Shown here in pieces: positions 1 to 7,257 of a stretch of 44,426 nt of DNA; the stretch's first letter is position 1, and each line of letters opens with the position of its first letter. Both the position numbers and the translations under genes were made by a program. The notes below the pieces were generated by a model. The model was not told the origin of the DNA, did no database searches, and saw nothing but the letters and a program-made list of their open reading frames with translations. The stretch covers positions 1 through 44,426 of the forward strand of contig JAERMQ010000049.1 of NCBI GenBank assembly GCA_016844745.1, given 5' to 3'. Origin of the DNA: Ignavibacteria bacterium (GTDB lineage: Bacteria > Bacteroidota > Ignavibacteria > Kapaibacteriales > UBA2268).

Positions 1-51
1 ATCAAAGTACATTGTTTATTTAAATTAGTCAACCTATTTTAGGTCAGGACA

Positions 52-101
52 GACCATTAACCATTAACCATTAACCATTAACCATTGACCATTAACCATT
101 A
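52..101. repeat. Heptamer tandem array (CCATTAA/CCATTGA), about 7 units
   Basis: Seven-base units CCATTAA, with one CCATTGA variant, run in tandem up to the stop codon of the DUF4835 gene, which coincides with the last unit. Read on the coding strand of that gene the unit is GGTTAAT/GGTCAAT. The same unit in the same sense orientation follows the M16 peptidase gene at 32.17 kb. The array is a likely site of copy-number variation by slippage. Confidence 0.9.
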
Positions 102-1013
102 TTTATCCAGCTTCCCGTCTCTTGCATCCTCGTACAGCATGGAGTTGGTCGGGTCGAGATATTTCAGAATAGCATAAAATTCTTTTTCTTTACCCTTAAA
201 CAAATTTGCCAATTCATCTGACTTAGCATCGAAGAAAGCCTGCAGAAATACACTTGGACCGGAAAGCTTATTCTTTTTGAAAAGAGCAATATTTTGAATT
301 GCATCTTTAACGGCTTGATAACCTTTTTCAGGCTCCTTATCCATTTGGTCTAATCCATCCACAAAGTAAGAGAAAATCAGCTTTCTAAATTCTTCATAAC
401 GCATATCCGACATTTCGTTAATTAAATTATAGCGTGTATAATCACCTGGGGATGGACGCGTTGACCAGCCCTCGCCTCCACCCATTTCGCCGGTTGAGCA
501 GATTTGTTTGGCTTTATCATAAATCTGGGTACCGTCTAACTCACCATAAGTATCGAGGTCGTATCCGATTATCATCAGCATATAAAAATCCAATAAGCTG
601 GATACCGGGTGATAACGCATGGAATTATAAGTCAGGCTTGCGTATTGTGCATATTCGAAATACCATTTCGTATCGATCAATTTCAATGCAATCGATGAGC
701 TGTTCTGCTTCGAGTCTAAACTCCTTTTTGAAATAATAAACACCCTGGCAGCATATTTATTATTACTTCCACCCTGAAGAAATACATTAATATCCACTTG
801 AATTTTAGGACCTTCCCACTTCTTTTCGGTAAATTTCTGATTATTAATATAAGAAGTAATATCATTCTGCATTGTTTGCACACTGATTCGATTCTCCATG
901 GAAAGTTGCTCGACATTTACAATTACGTTTGCTTCAATCTCCTGTGCTATTGCGGCATTTGATAATATACCCGAAATAAATAAAACCAGTATAATATAAA
1001 ATTTCAATCTCAT
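99..1013 (-). CDS. DUF4835 family exported protein (type IX secretion-associated, PorD-like)
   Basis: This 304-residue protein starts with a signal peptide: a charged start, a hydrophobic stretch at residues 5-22, and a likely cut after AIA (residues 21-23). The mature part opens with EIEANVIVNVEQL and carries INNQKFTEKKW, a pattern I recognise from DUF4835 proteins of Bacteroidetes. DUF4835 is found mainly in the Bacteroidetes/Chlorobi group and some databases link it to type IX secretion under the name PorD; I am not certain of that name. The gene is divergent from a PorQ-like barrel gene 142 bases away, which fits a shared outer-membrane role. The stop codon lies in a heptamer repeat. The family is fairly secure, the function is not. 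Confidence 0.8.
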   Translation of the reverse strand: MRLKFYIILVLFISGILSNAAIAQEIEANVIVNVEQLSMENRISVQTMQNDITSYINNQKFTEKKWEGPKIQVDINVFLQGGSNNKYAARVFIISKRSLDSKQNSSSIALKLIDTKWYFEYAQYASLTYNSMRYHPVSSLLDFYMLMIIGYDLDTYGELDGTQIYDKAKQICSTGEMGGGEGWSTRPSPGDYTRYNLINEMSDMRYEEFRKLIFSYFVDGLDQMDKEPEKGYQAVKDAIQNIALFKKNKLSGPSVFLQAFFDAKSDELANLFKGKEKEFYAILKYLDPTNSMLYEDARDGKLDK

Positions 1014-1155
1014 TATATCCTCTTAAACGTTTATTTAAAAAAAATAATTTAACAAAACTTTTGTTGTTTCCAAAGCATTTCGTAATATTGCTTTTTATAA
1101 TTGATATTATTTACCCTTATTTGTTTCTGATTTTATTTGCTAATTTAGTTTTTTC

Positions 1156-2013
1156 ATGAGCAAAAAAAATACAAGATATAATTCTATACTTAACCAGTAC
1201 TACATAAGACTTATTCACTTCTTTATTATTTTTATTTTACTCACCGGCAGCAATATTGCCCAATCTACATATTTACATTTACAAAATCCAATCGAAAGCG
1301 CCTGTGGCAGCGCCTCAACGACGCTCTTTTCCAAATTGCAGAATCCTGCTCAATTAAATAATACAATACGAAAATCCTTTACCGGAGGTATTTCTCCCTC
1401 TAAATTCGATTTGCCTGAATTGAATCAGGCTTTGATATATTTTGAAACACCGATTGATACGACAATTTCAATGTCAGCGGCAGTTTCGAGTTTTGGCTGG
1501 CAGCTATTTAATATAATTTCAGCATCTACAGGCGTTTCGTATAGTTTCAATGAAATGTTGAGCGCCGGGGCAAGCATCGAATATAACAGGATTAGCATTA
1601 CCCGTTTTGGGAGCGATGATTATTGGGCTATATCGGTCGGTGCGCTTTTACATTTAACAGATAAAGTCAAATTCGGTTTTGCATTGCAAAATATCAACAG
1701 GGCTTCGTTTGCCGGCTCTCAATCGGCAATTCCACAGAAAGGACTTTTTGGTGCAGGTCTGGCTATCAGTAAAGATTTTTCTCTCGATATAGATTGCATT
1801 GTAGCCATGAATCAAAGTTCCGGGATTGCGCTCGCCGGTAAATACAGTTATGGTGATTTGTTAGAATTTCGATTGGCGGCTCTAACAAATCCTGCCATTA
1901 TTGAAGCAAGCTCAGTAATTCATGTTAATTCATGGCTGGCAGTGAATCTGACGGCTCAATATTATTCTTTGCTTGGATTTTCCAAACAACCGGCAGTAAC
2001 TTTATATTTCTAA
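1156..2013 (+). CDS. PorQ/PorV-like outer-membrane beta-barrel protein
   Basis: A hydrophobic N-terminal segment at about residues 20-35 ends in NIAQS and probably acts as a signal peptide. The mature protein begins with TYLHLQNP and continues with alternating polar/aromatic strands rich in Gly, Ser and Ala (for example FGFALQNINRASFAG). It ends in the aromatic residue F, as outer-membrane barrels usually do. Length (285 residues) and layout resemble PorQ and other FadL-superfamily barrels of the type IX secretion system. Divergence from the DUF4835 gene supports this. No clear Shine-Dalgarno sequence precedes the ATG, which is common in Bacteroidetes-type genomes. A generic PorV/UPF0164-type barrel is the main alternative. 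Confidence 0.6.
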   Translation: MSKKNTRYNSILNQYYIRLIHFFIIFILLTGSNIAQSTYLHLQNPIESACGSASTTLFSKLQNPAQLNNTIRKSFTGGISPSKFDLPELNQALIYFETPIDTTISMSAAVSSFGWQLFNIISASTGVSYSFNEMLSAGASIEYNRISITRFGSDDYWAISVGALLHLTDKVKFGFALQNINRASFAGSQSAIPQKGLFGAGLAISKDFSLDIDCIVAMNQSSGIALAGKYSYGDLLEFRLAALTNPAIIEASSVIHVNSWLAVNLTAQYYSLLGFSKQPAVTLYF

Positions 2014-2107
2014 TTTATCTTATGGTAATAGTGTTTAAAATTTTCAATTTCCAATTTTGCAATTTTCATTCAATTTATAATGAAAAATTTTATTATTAAC
2101 CATAATT

Positions 2108-2239
2108 GAGTCCTCTCTAAAAACCGAAATTTGAATTCCAAAGTACAACTTTGGAATTAGTAAATCCTTGATATATCTCATTCCAAAATTCTGATTTTGG
2201 AATGTAATTTTCACTAAAAATGCTTTTTAGATAGGACTC
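2108..2239. repeat. Composite palindromic element with terminal inverted repeats
   Basis: Terminal arms GAGTCCTCTCTAAAAA (2108-2123) and its near-complement (2224-2239) match at 15 of 16 positions. Inside are two further hairpins: ATTCCAAAG/CTTTGGAAT (2135-2143 and 2149-2157) and CATTCCAAAAT/ATTTTGGAATG (2179-2189 and 2194-2204). It has no coding potential and sits in the 582-base gap before nuoF, so it looks like a non-autonomous MITE-like element or a strong RNA fold. Confidence 0.75.
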
Positions 2240-2318
2240 ATAATTGTAAATATATTGAAAACAAAACATTGATAATTAAGATCTGAGAATTGAAAATTCA
2301 TTGAAAATTAAAAATTAT

Positions 2319-2456
2319 CTAAGAGACTGTTGAAAAAGTCAAGAAGAATGTCATTCTGAACGAAGAGAAGAATCCAGAAGCCGCATTGGGACTGGATTCT
2401 TCACTTCGTTCAGAATGACATTCTTCCATATAATTAATTTTTCAACAGGCTCCTAA
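2319..2456. repeat. Palindromic repeat, GAATGTCATTCTGA family, copy with outer inverted repeats
   Basis: The inner arms GAAGAATGTCATTCTGAACG and complement (2342 onward; up to 2425) can fold into a long hairpin. They are framed by outer arms reading CTAAGAGACTGTTGAAAAA (2319-2337) and its complement TTTTTCAACAGGCTCCTAA (2438-2456). A second copy with the same inner and outer arms lies at 29843-29980, which identifies this as a discrete dispersed element of about 138 bases. The rest of the 2014-2595 gap is AT-rich with no gene that I can see. Confidence 0.85.
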
Positions 2457-2595
2457 AGTGATAATAAAAAATCCATAACTTAAGCTAATTGAGAAAATAA
2501 TGATAAATTTTAGTAATTATGATTAATAAATTTTTATTTCCGTTCGAATTATTTTATTTTTGAAATCTTGTTAAATAAGAAATAAATAATAATAT

Positions 2596-3933
2596 ATGAA
2601 TGATTATCCTAAATTGTTATTGACTGGAATACCGGATTTCCATAAAATCGATGTTTATCTGCAAAACGGTGGGTATGACCAATACCGCAAAGCTACTCAA
2701 ATGCAGCCGGATGAAGTTACAACCGAAGTGAAAAAATCAGGACTGCGCGGACGAGGCGGCGCCTGCTTTCCCACAGGGCTGAAATGGACATTTATGCCGA
2801 AAGGAACAGGCAAACCTAAGTATTTATGCGTTAATGGCGATGAATCAGAGCCGGGTTCATTCAAGGACAGGCAAATATTTGAATTCAATCCTCATCAGCT
2901 ATTCGAAGGTATAATGATTGCAGGATATGCAATGGGTATAACCGCAGCATATATCTACATTCGCGGAGAATATCACACATGGATTAATATGCTTCAATCC
3001 GCTCTGGAAGATGCTTACAAGCGTGGTTTCGTTGGTGATAAGATGCGGGAGACATTCTCATCTCAATATAAAATTGATATTTATATACACAAAGGCGCCG
3101 GCGCTTACATCTGCGGTGAGGAAACTTCCCAGATGAACTCAATCGAAGGTAAACGCGGATACCCACGTGTCAAACCACCGTTCCCGGCTCAGAGCGGTCT
3201 TTGGGGTATGCCAACAACGGTAAATAACGTTGAAACAATTGCTACAGTACCGGCAATAATGAAAATGGGAGGAGAGGCATATTCTAAGATTGGCGCTCCG
3301 GGACATTCCGGCACTTTATTATTTGGAGTATCAGGACACATTGTAAAACCGGGAGTATATGAATTACCGACCGGCACGTTGCTCGAAGAAATAATTAATG
3401 AGCACTGCGGCGGCGTACGAAATGGAAAGAAAATCAAGGGAGTAATTCCGGGTGGTTCATCTATGCCGCCGTTGAGAGGTGACGAAATTTCAGGTGTACG
3501 AATGGATGAGGAATCCCTTAAGAGGCATGGCACACACATAGGAACCGGTGGAATAATCGTTATGGATGAAGATACCGATATGGTTCGTACAGCTTTGAGA
3601 ATCGCTCATTTCTATCATCATGAATCATGCGGACAATGCACGCCGTGCCGCGAGGGATGCGGTTGGATGGAGAAAATGTTAAAACGCGCTTATCGTGGTG
3701 ACATCACTTCGAAAGACCTCGATATGCTTGTTAATATTTCAAATAACATTGAAGGAAATACTATTTGCGCTCTTGGTGATGCCGCTGCCTGGGCTATTCG
3801 CGGATTTGTGACGAAATTCCGGGATGATTTTGAAAAGAGAATACAATCAAAGCGTACTTTCGTTGCTCCGAATATTGTTCATGGCAGAAGGAATTCCGCT
3901 TCTACTCTTGTTTTTGAGTCGGAAGTCGGTTGA
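2596..3933 (+). CDS. nuoF: NADH-quinone oxidoreductase subunit F (NuoF), FMN and 4Fe-4S protein
   Basis: This subunit oxidises NADH through FMN and passes electrons to a 4Fe-4S cluster in the peripheral arm of complex I. The 445-residue length is typical of the family. Visible motifs are GLRGRGGACFPTG (residues 49-61), VNGDESEPGSFKDRQ (79-93, FMN/NADH site), GAGAYICGEETS (167-178) and the cluster ligands C345, C348, C351 and C391 (CGQCTPC and NTICALG). No nuoE or nuoG lies next to it; the next gene is nadD 29 bases downstream. It could also serve another NADH-dependent complex, such as a bifurcating hydrogenase or formate dehydrogenase, but it lacks the extra ferredoxin-like domains of those longer homologues. 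Confidence in the family is very high. Confidence 0.95.
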   Translation: MNDYPKLLLTGIPDFHKIDVYLQNGGYDQYRKATQMQPDEVTTEVKKSGLRGRGGACFPTGLKWTFMPKGTGKPKYLCVNGDESEPGSFKDRQIFEFNPHQLFEGIMIAGYAMGITAAYIYIRGEYHTWINMLQSALEDAYKRGFVGDKMRETFSSQYKIDIYIHKGAGAYICGEETSQMNSIEGKRGYPRVKPPFPAQSGLWGMPTTVNNVETIATVPAIMKMGGEAYSKIGAPGHSGTLLFGVSGHIVKPGVYELPTGTLLEEIINEHCGGVRNGKKIKGVIPGGSSMPPLRGDEISGVRMDEESLKRHGTHIGTGGIIVMDEDTDMVRTALRIAHFYHHESCGQCTPCREGCGWMEKMLKRAYRGDITSKDLDMLVNISNNIEGNTICALGDAAAWAIRGFVTKFRDDFEKRIQSKRTFVAPNIVHGRRNSASTLVFESEVG

Positions 3934-3962
3934 TTGCTTAATAATTTCAATTAAATCAATAA

Positions 3963-4574
3963 ATGAAAAAAATCGGCTTATTCGGTGGAACCTTCAATCC
4001 CATTCATATAGCACATCTTATTATAGCAGACTCTTTCGCCCAGAATTTCAATTTGGATAAATGTTTGTTTGTTCCGGCGCATATTTCCCCGTTTAAGAAA
4101 AAGAGCAAATCTGCGACGGATACACTCGTCGCTCATCGATTGAAGATGCTGAAATTAGCGATTAAAGATAATCCCAAATTCGGCATACTAACTTATGAAG
4201 TTGATAAAGGGGGTATATCGTATTCAATCGATACTGTTGACCATTTAAAAGAGAAGGAGCCTGCAACAGAGCTATATTTATTAATTGGCACAGACCAGGC
4301 TGAAGAATTTAAATTATGGAAAAAATGGGAGAAGTTATTAACTTTAGTTCAATTGTGTATAGCCCGCCGCCAGGGTTTGGATTCAAAAAAAATGGAAAAG
4401 GAAATCAGCCATAGTTTAACTATTAATAAGAAAAAGCCGGAATGGCTGGATACACCAATGCTCGATATATCCTCTGAAGATATACGCGATAAGGTATTAT
4501 TGGAGAAATCAATTAAATATTATGTTCCGGCATCAGTAGAAAAATATATTTTATCAAATAATTTGTATAAATAA
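3963..4574 (+). CDS. nadD: Nicotinate-nucleotide adenylyltransferase
   Basis: NadD joins ATP and nicotinate mononucleotide to give deamido-NAD in NAD synthesis. The protein opens with GLFGGTFNPIHIAHL (residues 6-20), the nucleotidyltransferase signature with the HxxH-type motif. It continues with FVPAHISPFK (about 36-45), SYSIDTVDHLK and YLLIGTDQAEEF, all standard in NadD. Near the C-terminus is DISSEDIRDK, matching the usual ISST(D/E)IR substrate-binding motif with Glu-Asp in place of Thr-Asp. The length of 203 residues is normal. It follows nuoF by 29 bases on the same strand and is probably co-transcribed, so an NADH-using and an NAD-making enzyme are paired. Its end lies only 6 bases from the end of the opposing glycosyltransferase gene. 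Confidence 0.95.
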   Translation: MKKIGLFGGTFNPIHIAHLIIADSFAQNFNLDKCLFVPAHISPFKKKSKSATDTLVAHRLKMLKLAIKDNPKFGILTYEVDKGGISYSIDTVDHLKEKEPATELYLLIGTDQAEEFKLWKKWEKLLTLVQLCIARRQGLDSKKMEKEISHSLTINKKKPEWLDTPMLDISSEDIRDKVLLEKSIKYYVPASVEKYILSNNLYK

Positions 4575-4580
4575 TTAGAT

Positions 4581-5699
4581 TTACTTTTTCGAAAAGACCT
4601 GCCCCTTCCAAACTACTTTTTTATTAAATAAAGTAAATGGCATAACCGCTTCGAGAAGTATGAAAAATATTACGGAAAGCGGCACCCATACTGCCAAATA
4701 CCTTAGATTTAATATTCTGAGAGATGGATAAATCAGCAGAAAATCTCCAACCATTCGGGCAACTATTACGGCAGCCAACATTAAATAATTTCCATCTATA
4801 ACAGATAAAAGCATTGCAAGCCAAAGGCATGCGGTACAAAGTACGAATACTAATGCTCTCCAGCCAAGACATAATGCGCCTGTAGCCCATCTATGGTGCT
4901 GTTTGATATAGTCCGTAAGGTTTTCTATTGGATTGGTCGTAACCATCGTTCCCGGGTCGCAATAATAGCGTGCTGTCCAGCCATGACCAATAATTTCACG
5001 AAGCAGTGCAAGGTCTTCGGTTACGGAAAATTTTATTTTTGAATACCCACCTAATTCATTATAAAACTTTTTCCTTACGGAAAGATTATTTCCGTAACAT
5101 CCCATCGGCTGATTGAAAGCCACTGTTGACGAACCGATGGTATTCATGGTAATCCATTCGATTGTCTGAATTTTTTCGAAAATTGATTTACCGTCAGTAA
5201 TTGTAAAGGATGCAACCAATCCGGTTTTTGGGTCAGTATAACCTGCTGCCAAAGTCTCGACCCATTTTTGTCCGACTTCGCAATCGGCATCGGTCATAAG
5301 AATAATTTCTCCTTGTGCGGCATCTATGCCAGCCTGAAGAGCGCCCGGCTTACCGCGTAAATTCTTTTTCTGGGAATCATCTGTGATATTTACAATTTTT
5401 AAATTGAGAACTGATGCCTGCATGGACTCGATTATCTGTTGTGTGCCATCAGTCGAGCGGTCGTTAATTGCGATAATTTCAAATTTTTCCGATGGGTAGG
5501 AATTAGCTGCTAAGGACTTTATGCAGCTTGCTATGTTAGCTTCTTCATTACGGGAAGGTACAATCACACTAACGAATGGAAGTTCTTTGGGGAGGGAAAT
5601 TGAACGGTTCTTATTTCTCTCCAGCTTTGCTCCAATGATGAAGAGCAATGTTCTGAGTAAGAAAATCGATGCAGCTATTTCGATAATGTATGTCAGCAT
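4581..5699 (-). CDS. Membrane-anchored family 2 glycosyltransferase
   Basis: An N-terminal membrane segment (residues 2-23) precedes a GT-A domain. VSVIVPSRNEEANIASC (about 44-60) and AINDRSTDGT form the nucleotide-sugar site, TDADCEVG holds the metal-binding DxD, VTEDLALL the acceptor-site ED, and QHHRW is the QxxRW motif of processive family 2 enzymes. About three hydrophobic segments follow to the C-terminus. This is the architecture of cellulose-synthase/IcaA/BcsA-like and ceramide-type transferases that act at the inner membrane. The sugar and acceptor cannot be read from the sequence. No other polysaccharide genes are nearby and the gene seems monocistronic. Confidence 0.9.
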   Translation of the reverse strand: MLTYIIEIAASIFLLRTLLFIIGAKLERNKNRSISLPKELPFVSVIVPSRNEEANIASCIKSLAANSYPSEKFEIIAINDRSTDGTQQIIESMQASVLNLKIVNITDDSQKKNLRGKPGALQAGIDAAQGEIILMTDADCEVGQKWVETLAAGYTDPKTGLVASFTITDGKSIFEKIQTIEWITMNTIGSSTVAFNQPMGCYGNNLSVRKKFYNELGGYSKIKFSVTEDLALLREIIGHGWTARYYCDPGTMVTTNPIENLTDYIKQHHRWATGALCLGWRALVFVLCTACLWLAMLLSVIDGNYLMLAAVIVARMVGDFLLIYPSLRILNLRYLAVWVPLSVIFFILLEAVMPFTLFNKKVVWKGQVFSKK

Positions 5700-5780
5700 A
5701 AAAGTCCTTATTTATTATAGAATTATTCAATTTAGGCGTTATCAAAAATTCATATTTCATTGTCATTCAAAACAAAGAGA

Positions 5781-5849
5781 AACCCCCTAACCCCCTTTGA
5801 AAAAGGGGGAATAATTATACCCCCTTTTTCAAAGGGGGTTAGGGGGGAT
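5781..5849. repeat. CCCCCTAACCCCC-type palindrome at the 3' end of gatD
   Basis: The arm ACCCCCTAACCCCCTTTGAA (from 5782) is mirrored by TTCAAAGGGGGTTAGGGGGG (5828-5847), giving a near-perfect hairpin of about 28 bp with a short AT-rich centre. Copies of the same palindrome sit at 11470-11579 and 29692-29773, each just beyond a gene end. It may act as a transcription stop or mRNA 3'-end protector, but its dispersed nature shows that it is a repeat. Confidence 0.85.
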
Positions 5850-5862
5850 TCTGTCATTTCCC

Positions 5863-7257
5863 TTATTTATTATACTTAGATATAAATTCTTCAACTTCCG
5901 GTATACCGCCCTGATAAATCAGGTAGCCGTTACTTGGCTCGCGTTCTGTAATCTCGCCGGCTATTGGTGTCATCATTATTTTTTTTACTTCTTCCAAATC
6001 CCGGCTCTGCCCCAATGCCCAGCCTAACTTCATGTAGGCGACTTCCGGCAGCATGTTTGCCATCGGTACGACGCCAAGTTCCATCATATCCCTGCCGGTA
6101 TCGTAAACATACATTTGAACGTACCCCCACAATGTCTGTACGGTCATATACACGGCAACGTTCTTTTCCTGGGCGCGTTTCAAAGCCGGATACAATGGTT
6201 TGTTAACATGTCCCAGTCCTGTACCTGCTATTACTATTCCCCTGTAACCATTGTCAATCATCGAATCAATCATATCAGGATGCATATTCGGGTAATAGTA
6301 AACGATACCTAATCTTTCTTCGAATGTTGGAATAATTTTCACATCCCTGTCCCTGCGTCGTCGCTTGTAATCCTGGGTCAAAGGTGTAATTTTATTTCTG
6401 TCAACCATAGCTAAAGGTATTTCTCCAATTGTTCTGAATGTGGAACGATAGCTGGAATGCATCTTGCGGACTCGTGTGCCGCGATGAAGCAATCCGTAAT
6501 CGTCGGAGGTAGGACCAAACATACAAACCATAACCTCGGCAATATCGCTTTCAGCGGCAGTTTTCACACTATGGATTAAATTAAGCGCTGCGTCGGATGA
6601 TGGTCTGTCGCTCGAGCGCTGGGAACCTACCATAACTATCGGTACGGGAGAATTCTGAATCATAAAAGATAGAATTGCTGCCGTGTGATGCATAGTATCG
6701 GTACCATGACCGATTACAATACCCTGCACTCCTTTTTCAATTTCAGCAGCGATAGCTTTGGCTGTGCCTATCCACTGCTCTGGTCCCATATTCTCGCTGA
6801 AAACACCATACAACTTTTCTGTTTCCAGATTGCATATATCGGCTAATTCCGGAACAGAACCATATAATTCACCCGGGGAAAATGCCGGAATAACGGCTCC
6901 TGTCCTATAATCCAACCGGCTCGCAATAGTGCCGCCCGTTCCGAACAGTTTCACACGAGGTTTCTTAGGGTCATGGGGAAATGCCTTTTCCGGAATTTTA
7001 TAGTTCGCAACTTTTCTTCCATTGATTTTAATACCGGTAATTTTATTGGCTGAAATTCCGATATTATAACCGGAACGCAGCTTTATTACAATATGTTCTT
7101 CATCTGCCTGTACCGAGCGCGGTAAAATTATACCAATATATGTACCACCGTCGTTAGCAATAATTTCAACATCGCTCCAGATTTTTGCCTCGTATTGCAT
7201 TAGCGCATCCAATCCTGCGCCGCGGTATCCTTTATAATCTTCCTGATTGTATTCCAT
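5863..7257 (-). CDS. gatD: Glutamyl-tRNA(Gln) amidotransferase subunit D (archaeal type)
   Basis: GatD is the asparaginase-like subunit that releases ammonia for GatE, which converts Glu-tRNA(Gln) to Gln-tRNA(Gln). Residues 1-95 form the beta-rich N-terminal extension that distinguishes GatD from plain L-asparaginases. The catalytic residues are visible: T110 in KLFGTGGTIAS, T186-D187 in GHGTDT, and K265 in RVRKMHSS. Spacing between them is close to that of the archaeal enzyme. The 464-residue length fits GatD, not the roughly 330-residue asparaginases. The ATG abuts the TAA of gatE, with AAGGAGAAA just upstream, so the two are translationally coupled. GatDE is considered archaeal, so its presence in a bacterium suggests transfer. 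Confidence 0.93.
   Translation of the reverse strand: MEYNQEDYKGYRGAGLDALMQYEAKIWSDVEIIANDGGTYIGIILPRSVQADEEHIVIKLRSGYNIGISANKITGIKINGRKVANYKIPEKAFPHDPKKPRVKLFGTGGTIASRLDYRTGAVIPAFSPGELYGSVPELADICNLETEKLYGVFSENMGPEQWIGTAKAIAAEIEKGVQGIVIGHGTDTMHHTAAILSFMIQNSPVPIVMVGSQRSSDRPSSDAALNLIHSVKTAAESDIAEVMVCMFGPTSDDYGLLHRGTRVRKMHSSYRSTFRTIGEIPLAMVDRNKITPLTQDYKRRRRDRDVKIIPTFEERLGIVYYYPNMHPDMIDSMIDNGYRGIVIAGTGLGHVNKPLYPALKRAQEKNVAVYMTVQTLWGYVQMYVYDTGRDMMELGVVPMANMLPEVAYMKLGWALGQSRDLEEVKKIMMTPIAGEITEREPSNGYLIYQGGIPEVEEFISKYNK

Noticed and set aside
2108..2456. Insertion sequence remnants before nuoF
   Set aside because: There are inverted repeats but no transposase fragment in any frame, so these are listed as non-coding palindromic elements.
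2552..2559. Bacteroidetes-type -7 promoter box TATTTTTG before nuoF
   Set aside because: The box fits TAnnTTTG, but no TTTG is found at the expected distance upstream and the region is so AT-rich that chance matches are common.
5863..7257. Plain L-asparaginase in place of GatD
   Set aside because: The extra N-terminal domain, 464-residue length and direct coupling to a GatE gene make GatD the better reading.
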